From an uncultured Paracoccaceae bacterium (lineage in GTDB: Bacteria > Pseudomonadota > Alphaproteobacteria > Rhodobacterales > Rhodobacteraceae): DNA of 64,000 nucleotides. The translations under genes and the position numbers were made by a program. The stretch spans positions 558,001 to 622,000 of the forward strand of contig CANLQO010000001.1 in assembly GCA_947493335.1 (NCBI GenBank), written 5' to 3'. Positions 34,837-44,045 of the stretch are shown in pieces; position 1 is the stretch's first letter; each line of letters begins with the position of its first letter. The notes under the pieces were generated by a model. That model did not search any database, was not told where the DNA came from, and was given only the letters and a program-made list of their open reading frames with translations.

Positions 34837-36401
34837 TGGGTCAGCCTCAGGTCTGTAATCTGGTCGGCAATGTCTTCGAAAATCGCCACCAGTTCGTCGC
34901 CACTTGTGGCCTTGTAAAAGCTCGGACCAGAGGCACAGGCCTGAAGCGCCGCTTTACCGCGTGCATCTTCAGCGGCACTGCTCGTGTCGGTGCCCATCGC
35001 GATCGTGTAGACCGTGATGTTGTTGGCAGGTGCCTTCGCAAGGGTGCAGATATCGGACAGCGCTGTGTCGCCCGAGGTCGGATCATATTTGGCGTTGCCG
35101 TAGCCACCCAGCCATCCCCAGAAATCGGTGTAATGGGCGTCGGTGCGATAGTAGTACTGGTAGTTTTCATACGCCCAGTGCGCGCGCTTGCTTGGCGTGT
35201 CGTACAGGTCGTCATTCAAACGGTAGCTGCTGTCGTTCTGACCGTCAGACATCAGGATGACGTACTTTTTGGTCGCACCCTCGGCGGCATTGTTGCTGTT
35301 GAATGCGGCCGGGCGCGCGGCAAAGGCCGGGTCGCGCATGCTGGCGGGCAGGGCCTGCAGTTCGTCGTTCAGCGACGGATCCAACAGGGCCACGGCCCAC
35401 TTCATGCCAAGGAAGATGGACGTACCGGCGCGGGGTTCGAACTGTGCGATATTGGCCCGCAACAGCGCAGCATCCTGCGTCAGAGGAACGATCTGTTCAT
35501 AATCGTTCATTGGGCAAACCGGCATGTTCAGACCGTGGGTAATATCGGCCGACGTGCGGGCATCATATTCTGCCATGGTATAAGTATTGTCAGCCTCGCC
35601 ATCCCCATCAAAGTCATAAGCAGGGTTGAACTGATAGTGCTGCGCCTGTTCCAGGGGCGTGGAATCATCGATCCCGGTCGAGCTGAACGCCGTGTCTTCA
35701 AATTCGATACAGTGCGAGAACCCGTGGACTTGATCCACATTGAACTGCGCAAACAGTTCCGGACCCACGTTCACGTGCTCGGAATAGGGGATCAGGTTGA
35801 TCGAAACCCGGTCTTCATTTTCCGGGATCAGCAGCGCGTCAACAAAGGCTGTGGACGCTTCGCGCAGGCGTTCCATCCGCGTCACGCCGCCAGAGCCGGG
35901 AATTTCGTAGCGCATCGAACCCGACAGGTCGAGCACGAGCGACACTTCGATGTTGCCCACACCTTCGATCGCGGTCGAGGCGGCAAGGGCCGTCATCTCA
36001 TCCGTGCCGATCAGGCGCAGGAAATAGGTGTTCAGGGTCAAGGCACCATTGGCGGTCACCTCACGATAGTCGACGCCATCACCAGTCACGACCGGGGCGC
36101 CGGCAAGGTCGTCCCGGCAACCATTCGCCTCTGTCCAGTCTTCAACCAGCGCCTGCACTTCGGCATTGGTGCCCGAGGTATCAAGGTCAGCGCCAGCCAG
36201 CACGGCGTTGTCAATGCAGCCCTGCAGTTTGGCGCGACGGGATTCAAACCGCATGAAATCCACAGCCATACCGCCGAGGATCAACATGAGAACCAACAAG
36301 AAAAGCGTCAGGACAATGACACTACCGTCTTCTTCGTCCCGGAAGTCTTTGAGCAGCGTCTTGAGCTGGCGCTTGGCAGGCAGTGCTTTTGACATCATCA
36401 T
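34833..36401 (-). CDS. TadG-like protein with von Willebrand factor A domain
   Basis: A 522-residue protein. Near the N-terminus DFRDEEDGSVIVLTLFLLVL marks the Tad/Flp-type membrane anchor. A VWA domain begins about residue 150 with the MIDAS motif DLSGSM; the later part of the domain includes ILMSDGQNDSSYR and the terminal helix before the C-terminus. It resembles TadG, which is thought to link the Tad pilus to the envelope. The first of three overlapping genes. GGGA lies eight bases before the first ATG at 36401; further in-frame ATGs follow at once. Confidence 0.85.
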   Translation of the reverse strand: MMMSKALPAKRQLKTLLKDFRDEEDGSVIVLTLFLLVLMLILGGMAVDFMRFESRRAKLQGCIDNAVLAGADLDTSGTNAEVQALVEDWTEANGCRDDLAGAPVVTGDGVDYREVTANGALTLNTYFLRLIGTDEMTALAASTAIEGVGNIEVSLVLDLSGSMRYEIPGSGGVTRMERLREASTAFVDALLIPENEDRVSINLIPYSEHVNVGPELFAQFNVDQVHGFSHCIEFEDTAFSSTGIDDSTPLEQAQHYQFNPAYDFDGDGEADNTYTMAEYDARTSADITHGLNMPVCPMNDYEQIVPLTQDAALLRANIAQFEPRAGTSIFLGMKWAVALLDPSLNDELQALPASMRDPAFAARPAAFNSNNAAEGATKKYVILMSDGQNDSSYRLNDDLYDTPSKRAHWAYENYQYYYRTDAHYTDFWGWLGGYGNAKYDPTSGDTALSDICTLAKAPANNITVYTIAMGTDTSSAAEDARGKAALQACASGPSFYKATSGDELVAIFEDIADQITDLRLTQ

Positions 36402-36753
36402 CGTTCAGTTCCCATATACAAGACGGTCCGCCATTTCAGACAACAGTTGCCTGAAACGGGTTTTCGCCACCTGCTCTTAGATCATCAGGCTGTGACGGAA
36501 ATGGGGCGAAACCGGGGCGAATTCGCAGTCATTACGCTTGTTTTTGCCCCTAATCCGGCAGCGGGGCGAGGCAGTGTTCCTGACCCGAAAACAATCCCAC
36601 TTTCGCTAACCATCTGCATGAACTTCCGAATTCGCGAAAATTTACCAATCGTGCGCAATTTGATGAAAAATTGGGCGAAACGGACGAATCATTGTTACGT
36701 TGGCACAGGTGCGTCGCGTGACGTGCCGGTCTTCATTCAAAAGGACGCTGCTC
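36402..36753. other. 352-bp divergent promoter region between the tad-like genes and glutamate dehydrogenase
   Basis: No gene is supported. The stretch is A+T-richer than its surroundings, as expected of promoters for both flanking genes. GGGGCGAA occurs at 36503 and again 11 bases later at 36514, with a further GGGCGAA at about 36673. No riboswitch or clear operator palindrome is recognised. Confidence 0.5.
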
Positions 36754-38196
36754 ATGGCCGCAAAAGACACCGCAATCGCAGAACCAAGTTTCCGCGAATC
36801 CGTCGATATTATGTTCAATCGCGCTGTTGCGCTGATGGACCTCAGCCCCGGGCTTGAGAACAAGATCAGGGTTTGCAACGCGACCTATACGGTGCGTTTC
36901 GGGGTGCGCTTGCGTGGGGACATTCATACCTTCACCGGATACCGCTCTGTGCATTCGGAACATATGGAACCGGTCAAGGGCGGCATACGCTATGCCATGG
37001 GTGTCAATCAGGACGAGGTTGAAGCACTGGCTGCGCTGATGACCTACAAATGCGCGTTGGTTGAGGCGCCGTTTGGCGGCTCCAAAGGGGGGCTTTGCAT
37101 TGATCCGCGCGAATACGAAGAACATGAGCTTGAACAGATCACCCGCCGCTTTGCCTATGAGTTGTCAAAGCGCGACCTGATCAGCCCCAGCCAGAACGTA
37201 CCGGCCCCCGACATGGGCACGGGAGAGCGGGAAATGGCCTGGATTGCCGACCAGTACCGCCGCATGAACACAACAGACATCAATTCCGCGGCCTGTGTGA
37301 CTGGCAAACCGGTGAACGCAGGCGGCATTCAGGGCCGGACAGAGGCGACGGGCCGGGGCGTGCAATATGCATTGCAGGAATTTTTCCGCCATCCCGAAGA
37401 CATCAAGGCGGCCGGTCTGACAGGCATGCTTGAGGGTAAACGCGTGATCGTGCAGGGCCTTGGCAACGTTGGCTATCACGCCGCCAAGTTCCTGAGCGAG
37501 GAGGACGGTGCCAAGATCACCGGCATCATCGAACGCGACGGCGCGCTACACGACGAAGGCGGCATTGATATTGAGGCTGTGCGCAGCTGGATCGTCAAAC
37601 ATGGCGGGGTCACGGGTTATCCCGATGCCAGCCATCAGGCGGATGGTGCCGCATTGCTCGAGGCGGAATGCGACATTCTGATCCCTGCGGCGCTGGAGGG
37701 CGTGATCAACATGTCCAACGCCGCACGGGTCAAGGCCCCGTTGATCATCGAGGCTGCGAATGGTCCGGTGACGGCCGGTGCGGATGAGATCCTGCGCGAC
37801 AAAGGCTGCGTGATCATCCCCGACATGTACGCCAACGCGGGCGGCGTGACCGTCAGCTACTTTGAGTGGGTCAAGAACCTGTCGCATATCCGCTTTGGCC
37901 GCATGCAACGCCGCGCGGAAGAGGCGCGGCACGAATTGATCGTGTCAGAGCTTGAGCGACTGGATGATATGCTTGAACATCGCTGGTCGATGACGCCTGA
38001 TTTCAAGCAGAAGTATCTGCGCGGCGCGGGCGAGCTGGAGCTTGTGCGCTCTGGCCTTGATGACACAATGCGCGCGGCCTACCAGTCCATGCGCGAAGTC
38101 TGGCACAGCCGCGACGACGTGCATGATCTGCGCACAGCCGCCTATCTGGTGTCGATCCGCAAAGTCGCCGACAGCTACCGCGCGAAGGGGTTGTAG
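36754..38196 (+). CDS. Glu/Leu/Phe/Val-type glutamate dehydrogenase
   Basis: A 480-residue NAD(P)-dependent amino acid dehydrogenase of the GDH superfamily. KGGIRYAMGV and EAPFGGSKGGL carry the substrate lysines, VPAPDMGTG the catalytic Asp, GKPVNAGGIQGRTEATGRGV the usual hinge, and VQGLGNVGYHAAKFL the dinucleotide fold. It most likely interconverts glutamate and 2-oxoglutarate plus ammonium. The start at 36754 has AAAAGGA eight bases upstream; an in-frame extension to 36700 lacks one. Two hairpins follow the gene. Confidence 0.92.
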   Translation: MAAKDTAIAEPSFRESVDIMFNRAVALMDLSPGLENKIRVCNATYTVRFGVRLRGDIHTFTGYRSVHSEHMEPVKGGIRYAMGVNQDEVEALAALMTYKCALVEAPFGGSKGGLCIDPREYEEHELEQITRRFAYELSKRDLISPSQNVPAPDMGTGEREMAWIADQYRRMNTTDINSAACVTGKPVNAGGIQGRTEATGRGVQYALQEFFRHPEDIKAAGLTGMLEGKRVIVQGLGNVGYHAAKFLSEEDGAKITGIIERDGALHDEGGIDIEAVRSWIVKHGGVTGYPDASHQADGAALLEAECDILIPAALEGVINMSNAARVKAPLIIEAANGPVTAGADEILRDKGCVIIPDMYANAGGVTVSYFEWVKNLSHIRFGRMQRRAEEARHELIVSELERLDDMLEHRWSMTPDFKQKYLRGAGELELVRSGLDDTMRAAYQSMREVWHSRDDVHDLRTAAYLVSIRKVADSYRAKGL

Positions 38197-38205
38197 GCGA
38201 AAAAG

Positions 38206-38226
38206 AAAAGGTCCGGGGGACCTTTT
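38206..38226 (+). terminator. intrinsic terminator-like hairpin after glutamate dehydrogenase
   Basis: AAAAGGTCC and GGACCTTTT form a perfect nine-base-pair stem with a GGG loop, ending in four Ts, ten bases after the dehydrogenase stop codon. Confidence 0.8.
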
Positions 38227-38318
38227 CCGCCTATAACGGGCGGAGCCCCGGATGATGCCTGATCAAACCCTTTACCGACGCACAATTTGAATGTGAGGGG
38301 GCTCGAGGAGAAATGTTG

Positions 38319-38348
38319 AAAGGCGCGACGCTCAGCTCGCGCCTTTCT
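38319..38348 (+). terminator. second terminator-like hairpin
   Basis: AAAGGCGCGA and TCGCGCCTTT form a perfect ten-base-pair stem around an eight-base loop, followed by CTTG. It lies about 40 bases before the next gene; the A-stem/T-stem arms would work in either direction. Confidence 0.65.
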
Positions 38349-38385
38349 TGCTGACGGCAGTACGCTTGCGCGGTAGTCAGTCCGC

Positions 38386-38895
38386 ATGAAAGTGCATACC
38401 CTGACCTACGAAATCTCAGAGCGCCAGTTCATGCAGGCGATCCATGCGCTTTGGGCGCATCGCGCCATAGGTCCAAAGGGCAATCTGATCGCAGGCGCGC
38501 TGCTGATTGCCTTTGCGGCCTTCATGCTTTGGCAGGGGGTGCCGGGCGTAATCCCATGGGCTTTGCTCTTTGGTGGGGTGGCGGTCATTGCACTCAATGC
38601 TCTGCGCGATCACCGCTGGCGGGCGCATTTTCGCGATAATCCCAAGTTCAGCGCGCCGATCACAGCGCGGCTGTCGCAAGAGGGTGTCGGCGTCACCTCT
38701 GCCGCAGGCGAAAACGACCTACGCTGGTCCCATTTCAGAAACCACGTCGTATTGGCCGACGTTCTTTATCTGATCGTCGACGCGCAACAGTTCTCCATCA
38801 TCCCGCTGTCCGCCTGCAGGGATGCTCAGGCCCGGGCGGCGTTGATCGAACTGGTCAAGGCCAAGCTGAAACCGCTGCCGCGCCGGATGCTCTGA
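38386..38895 (+). CDS. YcxB-like membrane protein
   Basis: A 169-residue protein with two hydrophobic segments at about 34-70 (LIAGALLIAFAAFMLW and IPWALLFGGVAVIAL), followed by a soluble YcxB-like C-terminal domain in which SAPITARLSQEGV and ENDLRWSHFRN are the recognisable parts. The function of the family is unknown. It stands alone between terminator hairpins and the sarcosine oxidase operon. Confidence 0.7.
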   Translation: MKVHTLTYEISERQFMQAIHALWAHRAIGPKGNLIAGALLIAFAAFMLWQGVPGVIPWALLFGGVAVIALNALRDHRWRAHFRDNPKFSAPITARLSQEGVGVTSAAGENDLRWSHFRNHVVLADVLYLIVDAQQFSIIPLSACRDAQARAALIELVKAKLKPLPRRML

Positions 38896-38995
38896 CCTGC
38901 ATCATACAATGCGGCATCCGCGACATCTTGTGCCGGAATCACGCTTTTAACCCGCCGCCGAATTGCTATTCTTCCCCGAACCAAGGGGATCAGGC

Positions 38996-40249
38996 ATGGG
39001 TTATTCCGGCTTCAAAGTCATCAAAGAGGGGCTGTTCGGCCAAAAGGGTTGGAAGCCTGTCTGGCGCGACCCTGAACCGAAATCGGAATATGACGTGATC
39101 ATCATCGGCGGTGGTGGCCACGGCCTTTCGACCGCCTATTACCTTGCCAAGGAACATGGCATCACCAATGTCGCGGTGCTGGAAAAGGGCTATCTTGGCG
39201 GCGGTAACGTAGGCCGCAACACCACCATTGTGCGGGCCAACTACATGCTGCCCGGCAATTCAGAGTTTTACTCTCACTCGCTGAAATTGTGGGAAGGGAT
39301 GGAACAGGACCTGAACTACAATACCATGATGTCCCAGCGTGGCATCATGATGCTTTGTCATTCTGACGGCCAGCGCGACCTGTTTGCCCGACGCGGCAAC
39401 GCGATGATCAACCAAGGCGACGACGCCGAACTTTTGGATGTTGAAGGTGTGCGCCGTGAGGCCCCATTCCTTGATTTCAACAACACGCGATTCCCGATCT
39501 ATGGCGGGCTGATGCATCGGCGCGGTGGCACGGCGCGGCACGATGCCGTCGCTTGGGGCTATGCGCGCGGTGCGGATCAACGCGGGGTCGACCTGATCCA
39601 GAACTGCGAGGTCACCGGCATCGACATCGCAGGCGGCAAGGTCACCGGGGTGCAAACCACGCGCGGCGCGATCCGTGCCAAAAAGGTGGCGATTGTCACC
39701 GCCGGGAGGTCCGGTCAGGTCGCGGCCATGGCGGGCCTGCGCCTGCCGATTGAAAGCCACGTGCTGCAGGCCTTTGTCAGCGAGGGCCTTAAGCCGATCC
39801 TGCCCGGTGTCATCAGCTTTGGCATGGGCCATTTCTACATCAGTCAATCCGACAAGGGCGGGCTGGTCTTTGGCGGCGATCTGGATTTCTACAGCTCTTA
39901 CGCGGCCCGTGGGAACCTGCCGATGAAAGAACACGTGATGGAGGCGGCGATGACCCTCATGCCGATGATCGGCAAGGCCCGTGTACTGCGGTCCTGGGGC
40001 GGGATCATGGACATGACGCCCGATGGCTCACCCATCATCGACAAGACCGACACCGAAGGCCTCTTTATTGATTGCGGCTGGTGCTATGGCGGCTTCAAGG
40101 CGGTGCCGGGGTCCGGCTTCAGCTTTGCCCATCTGATGGCCACCGGGAACCACCATGAACCTGCCGCGCAATTCCGGCTGGATCGCTTTCGCACCGGGCG
40201 CGGTCTGATGGATGAAGAGGGCACAGGCTCTCAACATAACCTGCACTAG
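38996..40249 (+). CDS. soxB: sarcosine oxidase subunit beta
   Basis: A 417-residue flavoprotein subunit of heterotetrameric sarcosine oxidase, which demethylates sarcosine to glycine, transferring the carbon to tetrahydrofolate or releasing formaldehyde. The FAD-binding motif VIIIGGGGHGLSTAYYLA is near residues 33-50. The family's covalent-FMN histidine region follows. GGLVFGGDLDFYSSY and CGWCYGGFKAVPGSG are typical. The start at 38996 follows AAGGGGA. First gene of soxBDAG. Confidence 0.96.
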   Translation: MGYSGFKVIKEGLFGQKGWKPVWRDPEPKSEYDVIIIGGGGHGLSTAYYLAKEHGITNVAVLEKGYLGGGNVGRNTTIVRANYMLPGNSEFYSHSLKLWEGMEQDLNYNTMMSQRGIMMLCHSDGQRDLFARRGNAMINQGDDAELLDVEGVRREAPFLDFNNTRFPIYGGLMHRRGGTARHDAVAWGYARGADQRGVDLIQNCEVTGIDIAGGKVTGVQTTRGAIRAKKVAIVTAGRSGQVAAMAGLRLPIESHVLQAFVSEGLKPILPGVISFGMGHFYISQSDKGGLVFGGDLDFYSSYAARGNLPMKEHVMEAAMTLMPMIGKARVLRSWGGIMDMTPDGSPIIDKTDTEGLFIDCGWCYGGFKAVPGSGFSFAHLMATGNHHEPAAQFRLDRFRTGRGLMDEEGTGSQHNLH

Positions 40250-40261
40250 GGGACGATAACG

Positions 40262-40522
40262 ATGCGGATTACATGCCCCCATTGTGGCGAACGCGACCGG
40301 CGGGAATTTACCTATCAGGGCGACGCCTTGGCCTTGAACCGGCCTGCCGTTGATGCGGGAACGGCCGCATGGGACGACTATTTGCACAACCGCGACAACC
40401 CCGCCGGTGACACCCGGGACCTGTGGTATCACGACCCCTGTGGCACATGGATTGCGGTGGACCGCAACACCGTCACTCACGCGATTACGGGCAGTACGCC
40501 CGTTGCCAAGGTGACGTCATGA
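40262..40522 (+). CDS. soxD: sarcosine oxidase subunit delta
   Basis: An 86-residue zinc-binding subunit. Zinc ligands C5 and C8 in TCPHCGE and H57 and C60 in WYHDPCGTW match the family. It is structural within the alpha-beta-gamma-delta complex. It starts 12 bases after soxB, and its stop overlaps the soxA start as ATGA. Confidence 0.96.
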   Translation: MRITCPHCGERDRREFTYQGDALALNRPAVDAGTAAWDDYLHNRDNPAGDTRDLWYHDPCGTWIAVDRNTVTHAITGSTPVAKVTS

Positions 40523-43422
40523 GGATTGCAGGCAAAGGCCGGATTGACCGGAACAAGCCGGTCAATTTCACCTTTGATGGTGTGTCTTATCAAGGGTTTG
40601 CGGGCGATACGCTTGCCTCTGCTCTGCTCGCCAATGGTGTCACGCTGATGGGCCGATCCTTCAAGTATCACCGCCCGCGCGGCGTGCTGACCGCCGGATC
40701 AGAGGAGCCGAACGCACTGGTAACCGTGGCGGACGATCCAAACCTGCGCGCCACAACGGTCGAGATTTACAATGGCCTTGATGCACGCAGCCAGAACGCT
40801 TGGCCGTCGCTCAAGCGTGACGTCATGGCCGTCAATGACCTGATTTCGCCCTTTCTGGGCGCGGGGTTTTACTACAAGACCTTCATGTGGCCCAAGGCGT
40901 TTTGGGAAGCGGTCTATGAGCCGATCATCCGCCGTGCGGCAGGCCTTGGGGCGCTGACGGGCAAACACAATGCCGACGACTATGAAAAGGCCTTTGCCTT
41001 TTGCGACGTGCTGGTGATCGGGGCAGGGCCCGCCGGTCTGATGGCCGCGTTGACGGCAGCACAGGCGGGGGCCGACGTGATCCTTGCCGATGAAAACCCC
41101 ATGACAGGCGGGCGGCTCCTGTCCGAGGACGAAACCGTTGGCGGTCAGCCCGGCGCGACATGGGCGGCAGAGGTCACAGCACAGCTGGCGGCGATGAAGA
41201 ATGTGCGCATCATGACCCGGACGACCGTCACCGGCGCCTACGATCAGGGCACATTTGGGGCGCTGGAACGGGTCAGTCTGCATTCACCTGCCCGCGCCGG
41301 AACCCCGCGCGAATGCTTCTGGCGGATCGTCGCAAAGCACAGCATCCTGTGTGCCGGTGCGCTGGAACGCCCCATCGCGTTCCCCAACAACGACCGACCG
41401 GGTATCATGCTGGCCTCTGCCGTGCGCAGCTATCTGCATCGATACGGCGTGGCGCCGGGCAAGTCGGTCACCGTCTTTGGCAATAACGACGACGCCCACC
41501 GCACAGCCCGCGATCTTGAGGCGGCGGGCGTTAACGTCGCGGCTGTCATCGACACACGCACCGGTGTCACCTACGACGGCAACGCGCCCAGCTTTTCCGG
41601 AGGGCGCATCGTGGCCACCACGGGCCGCCACGCGCTGGACAGCATCACGGTCGAACACGCAGGCGGCAGCCGCGTCATTCGTACCGATTGTCTGGCAATG
41701 TCGGGTGGCTGGAACCCTTCAGTCCATCTTACGTGTCACATGAACGGACGCCCGAAATGGTCTGAAAAGATTGCATCTTTTGTGCCTGTTGCGGATGCGG
41801 TGCCGGGCATGCTGACAGCGGGGGGCTGCAACGGCAATTTCTCAACCTCGGCCTGTTTGGCCGAAGGGGCCGCCGTCACCGCCAACCTTCTCGGGGCGGC
41901 TCCAGCGTCCACGCCGGACGCCGATGATACGCCCTACGAAATCACGCCGTTCTGGATGGTCGAGGGCAAGGGCCGCAAGTGGCTGGACTTTCAAAACGAT
42001 GTGCATGTGAAGGACATCAAACTCGCCGCGCAGGAAAACTTCCGCTCGGTCGAACACATGAAACGCTACACGACTCAAGGCATGGCCACCGATCAGGGCA
42101 AATCCTCGAACGTGGCGGCATTGGCCATTCTGGCCGACGCCACCGGGCGCGGCATTCCTGAAACCGGCACCACGACCTTTCGGCCACCCTATGTGCCGGT
42201 CAGCATCGCCGCGATGGGTGCGGGTGGTCAGGGCCATGGCTTCGCGCCCGAACGCCTGACCACAAGTCACGCCGCCAGCGTCGCGCGCGGCGCACCCATG
42301 ATCGAGGCGGGGCTTTGGTATCGCCCCAGTTATTTCCCCCGCCCGGATGAGGCGACGTGGCTGGACAGCTGCAACCGTGAGGTTGAGATGGTGCGCCATG
42401 CGGTCGGCATCTGCGACGTTTCAACGCTTGGCAAGATCGACGTACAAGGCCCTGATGCCGCTGCCTTTCTGGACTTTGTCTATGCCAATACATTTTCGAC
42501 GCTGAAGGTCGGCAAAGTGCGCTATGGGCTGATGTTGCGTGAAGACGGCCATGTGATGGACGATGGTACCACCGCGCGGCTGGCCGAGACGCATTTTGTC
42601 ATGACGACCACAACAGCTGCGGCTGGTAACGTCATGAAAAATCTCGAATTTGTGCGGCAAGCGCTGCGTCCTGATCTGGACGTACAGATTGTCAGCGTGA
42701 CCGAGCAATGGGCGCAGTTCGCCGTCGCCGGTCCCCGATCCCGCGATCTGCTCAACACGCTGCTGGACGCACCTGTCGACGATGATGCATTGCCGTATAT
42801 GGGCTGCGCGCCGATGCAGATCGGCGATGTTGCGGGCCGCATCTTCCGCATCTCATTCTCTGGCGAACACGCGTATGAAGTGGCCGTCCCCGCCCGCTAC
42901 GGTGCCTCACTTTTCAACCTCTTGAACGCTCAGGCAGAGGCGATGGGCGGCGGTGCTTATGGGATGGAGGCGCTGAACGTTTTGCGGATCGAGAAAGGGT
43001 TTATCACACATGCCGAGATTCACGGACGCACCACCGCGTTTGACATCGGCATGGACCGGATGATCAGCCGCAAAAAGGATTGCGTCGGGCAGGCCGCTGC
43101 AGCCCGGCCCGGCCTGATGGAGGAGACACGCGAACAACTCGTGGGGCTTATGGCGGTGGAACCAGCGCAAGAGCTGACAGGCGGCGCGCATCTGTTCAAT
43201 GATGGCGACGCGCCGGTCCGCACCAACGATCAGGGCTATGTCACGTCTGTTTGCTGGTCGCCGGGGCTGGCCAGCCACATCGGGTTGGGCTTTTTGAAGA
43301 ATGGCCGCGCCCGGCATGGCGAGGTGATCACGCAGGTCGATCATGTGCGCGGCGTGACAACGCGCTGCAAAGTCTGTGACCCGGTGATGTTCGATCCGGA
43401 AGGGGGACGGCTTCGTGGTTAA
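40519..43422 (+). CDS. soxA: sarcosine oxidase subunit alpha
   Basis: A 967-residue subunit. In order it has a 2Fe-2S-like N-terminal domain lacking the cluster in this family (VSYQGFAGDTLASALLANG), an NAD-binding domain (VLVIGAGPAGLMAALTAAQAG, given here as GAGPAGLMAALTAA), and a C-terminal aminomethyltransferase-type folate domain from about residue 590. In that last domain GICDVSTLGKIDVQGPDAA and IEKGFITHAEI are typical. NAD is structural in characterised enzymes. The start at 40519 overlaps soxD by four bases; the 3' end overlaps soxG by eight. Confidence 0.96.
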   Translation: MRIAGKGRIDRNKPVNFTFDGVSYQGFAGDTLASALLANGVTLMGRSFKYHRPRGVLTAGSEEPNALVTVADDPNLRATTVEIYNGLDARSQNAWPSLKRDVMAVNDLISPFLGAGFYYKTFMWPKAFWEAVYEPIIRRAAGLGALTGKHNADDYEKAFAFCDVLVIGAGPAGLMAALTAAQAGADVILADENPMTGGRLLSEDETVGGQPGATWAAEVTAQLAAMKNVRIMTRTTVTGAYDQGTFGALERVSLHSPARAGTPRECFWRIVAKHSILCAGALERPIAFPNNDRPGIMLASAVRSYLHRYGVAPGKSVTVFGNNDDAHRTARDLEAAGVNVAAVIDTRTGVTYDGNAPSFSGGRIVATTGRHALDSITVEHAGGSRVIRTDCLAMSGGWNPSVHLTCHMNGRPKWSEKIASFVPVADAVPGMLTAGGCNGNFSTSACLAEGAAVTANLLGAAPASTPDADDTPYEITPFWMVEGKGRKWLDFQNDVHVKDIKLAAQENFRSVEHMKRYTTQGMATDQGKSSNVAALAILADATGRGIPETGTTTFRPPYVPVSIAAMGAGGQGHGFAPERLTTSHAASVARGAPMIEAGLWYRPSYFPRPDEATWLDSCNREVEMVRHAVGICDVSTLGKIDVQGPDAAAFLDFVYANTFSTLKVGKVRYGLMLREDGHVMDDGTTARLAETHFVMTTTTAAAGNVMKNLEFVRQALRPDLDVQIVSVTEQWAQFAVAGPRSRDLLNTLLDAPVDDDALPYMGCAPMQIGDVAGRIFRISFSGEHAYEVAVPARYGASLFNLLNAQAEAMGGGAYGMEALNVLRIEKGFITHAEIHGRTTAFDIGMDRMISRKKDCVGQAAAARPGLMEETREQLVGLMAVEPAQELTGGAHLFNDGDAPVRTNDQGYVTSVCWSPGLASHIGLGFLKNGRARHGEVITQVDHVRGVTTRCKVCDPVMFDPEGGRLRG

Positions 43423-43942
43423 ATTGATTGCGCAGACAGCCTTTGGCGACGGCCTGCCGCGCGCGGTCGGCGGTGTGACGCTGACCGAAGTCAGCATGCC
43501 CGGCATGTGGTCCGTTGCCCCGTTGAAGGGGCAACAAAAGGCAGTTTCAAAGGCGCTCGGTATCAGCTTGCCAAGACCAAACCGGACAACCTCGGGCGCA
43601 GGAACGCAGGCACTGTGGGCCGGGCCGGGCATGGCCTATGTCAGGGCGTCCGCCTTGCCGGACCTGTCAGGTCTTGCGGCGGTGACGGACCAGTCAGACG
43701 CTTGGGCGGTGCTGACCATCGCAGGTTCGACGGTAACGGATGTGCTGGCGCGGCTGGTGCCGATTGATCTGCGCGCGCAGACCTTCAAGACCGGGCATAC
43801 GGCGCGCACCTTGGTTGGGCATATGCCCGCAAGTGTGACCCGGACCGGTCCGCAAAGCATTGAAATTATGGTGATGCGCTCGATGGCGCGCACGCTGGTG
43901 CATGAACTCGATCGGGCCACGCGGCTCTTTGCTGGACGCTGA
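43415..43942 (+). CDS. soxG: sarcosine oxidase subunit gamma
   Basis: A 175-residue aminomethyltransferase-fold subunit without catalytic residues of its own, needed for assembly of the tetramer. It starts with GTG at 43415, behind AGGGGGAC and inside the end of soxA. EVSMPGMWSVAPLKGQQKA and HMPASVTRTGPQSIEIMVMR match the family. It ends the operon; a perfect 24-base palindrome begins at the base after its stop. No folate genes (folD, purU, glyA) follow, unlike some sox operons. Confidence 0.93.
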   Translation: MVKLIAQTAFGDGLPRAVGGVTLTEVSMPGMWSVAPLKGQQKAVSKALGISLPRPNRTTSGAGTQALWAGPGMAYVRASALPDLSGLAAVTDQSDAWAVLTIAGSTVTDVLARLVPIDLRAQTFKTGHTARTLVGHMPASVTRTGPQSIEIMVMRSMARTLVHELDRATRLFAGR

Positions 43943-43966
43943 TCCGATGATGCCGGCATCATCGGA
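43943..43966 (+). terminator. perfect 24-bp palindrome immediately after soxG
   Basis: TCCGATGATGCC is followed directly by its reverse complement GGCATCATCGGA. As RNA it can form a hairpin using the central bases as loop. The T-run lies about 15 bases downstream, inside repeat copy 4, so hairpin plus repeat may act together as the sox operon 3' end. Confidence 0.65.
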
Positions 43967-43999
43967 GCCTCCGGCGGAAGTATTTTTGACCAGAAGAAG
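43964..43999 (+). repeat. dispersed 3'-end repeat, copy 4 (CCTCCGGCGG head, GACCAGAAGAAG tail)
   Basis: GGAGCCTCCGGCGGAAG is followed by TATTTTTGACCAGAAGAAG. The last 23 bases are identical to those of copy 5 (63122), while the head is that of copies 1 and 3. It is oriented with soxG transcription. Confidence 0.75.
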
Positions 44000-44045
44000 C
44001 ACGTGTCTCTCTCGACTCTGATCGGGCTAGGGCGGATAATAGGGC

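Noticed and set aside
34836-36392. 518-residue open frame on the plus strand
   Set aside because: Antisense to the VWA-domain TadG-like gene, which has a MIDAS motif, a membrane anchor and four-base overlaps with its partners. The plus-strand frame has no domain or ribosome site.
36503-36521. GGGGCGAA pair 11 bases apart in the tad/gdh promoter region as a third phased array
   Set aside because: Only two units are well formed and the sequence is unrelated to TGTGTAC; kept only as a note in the region description.
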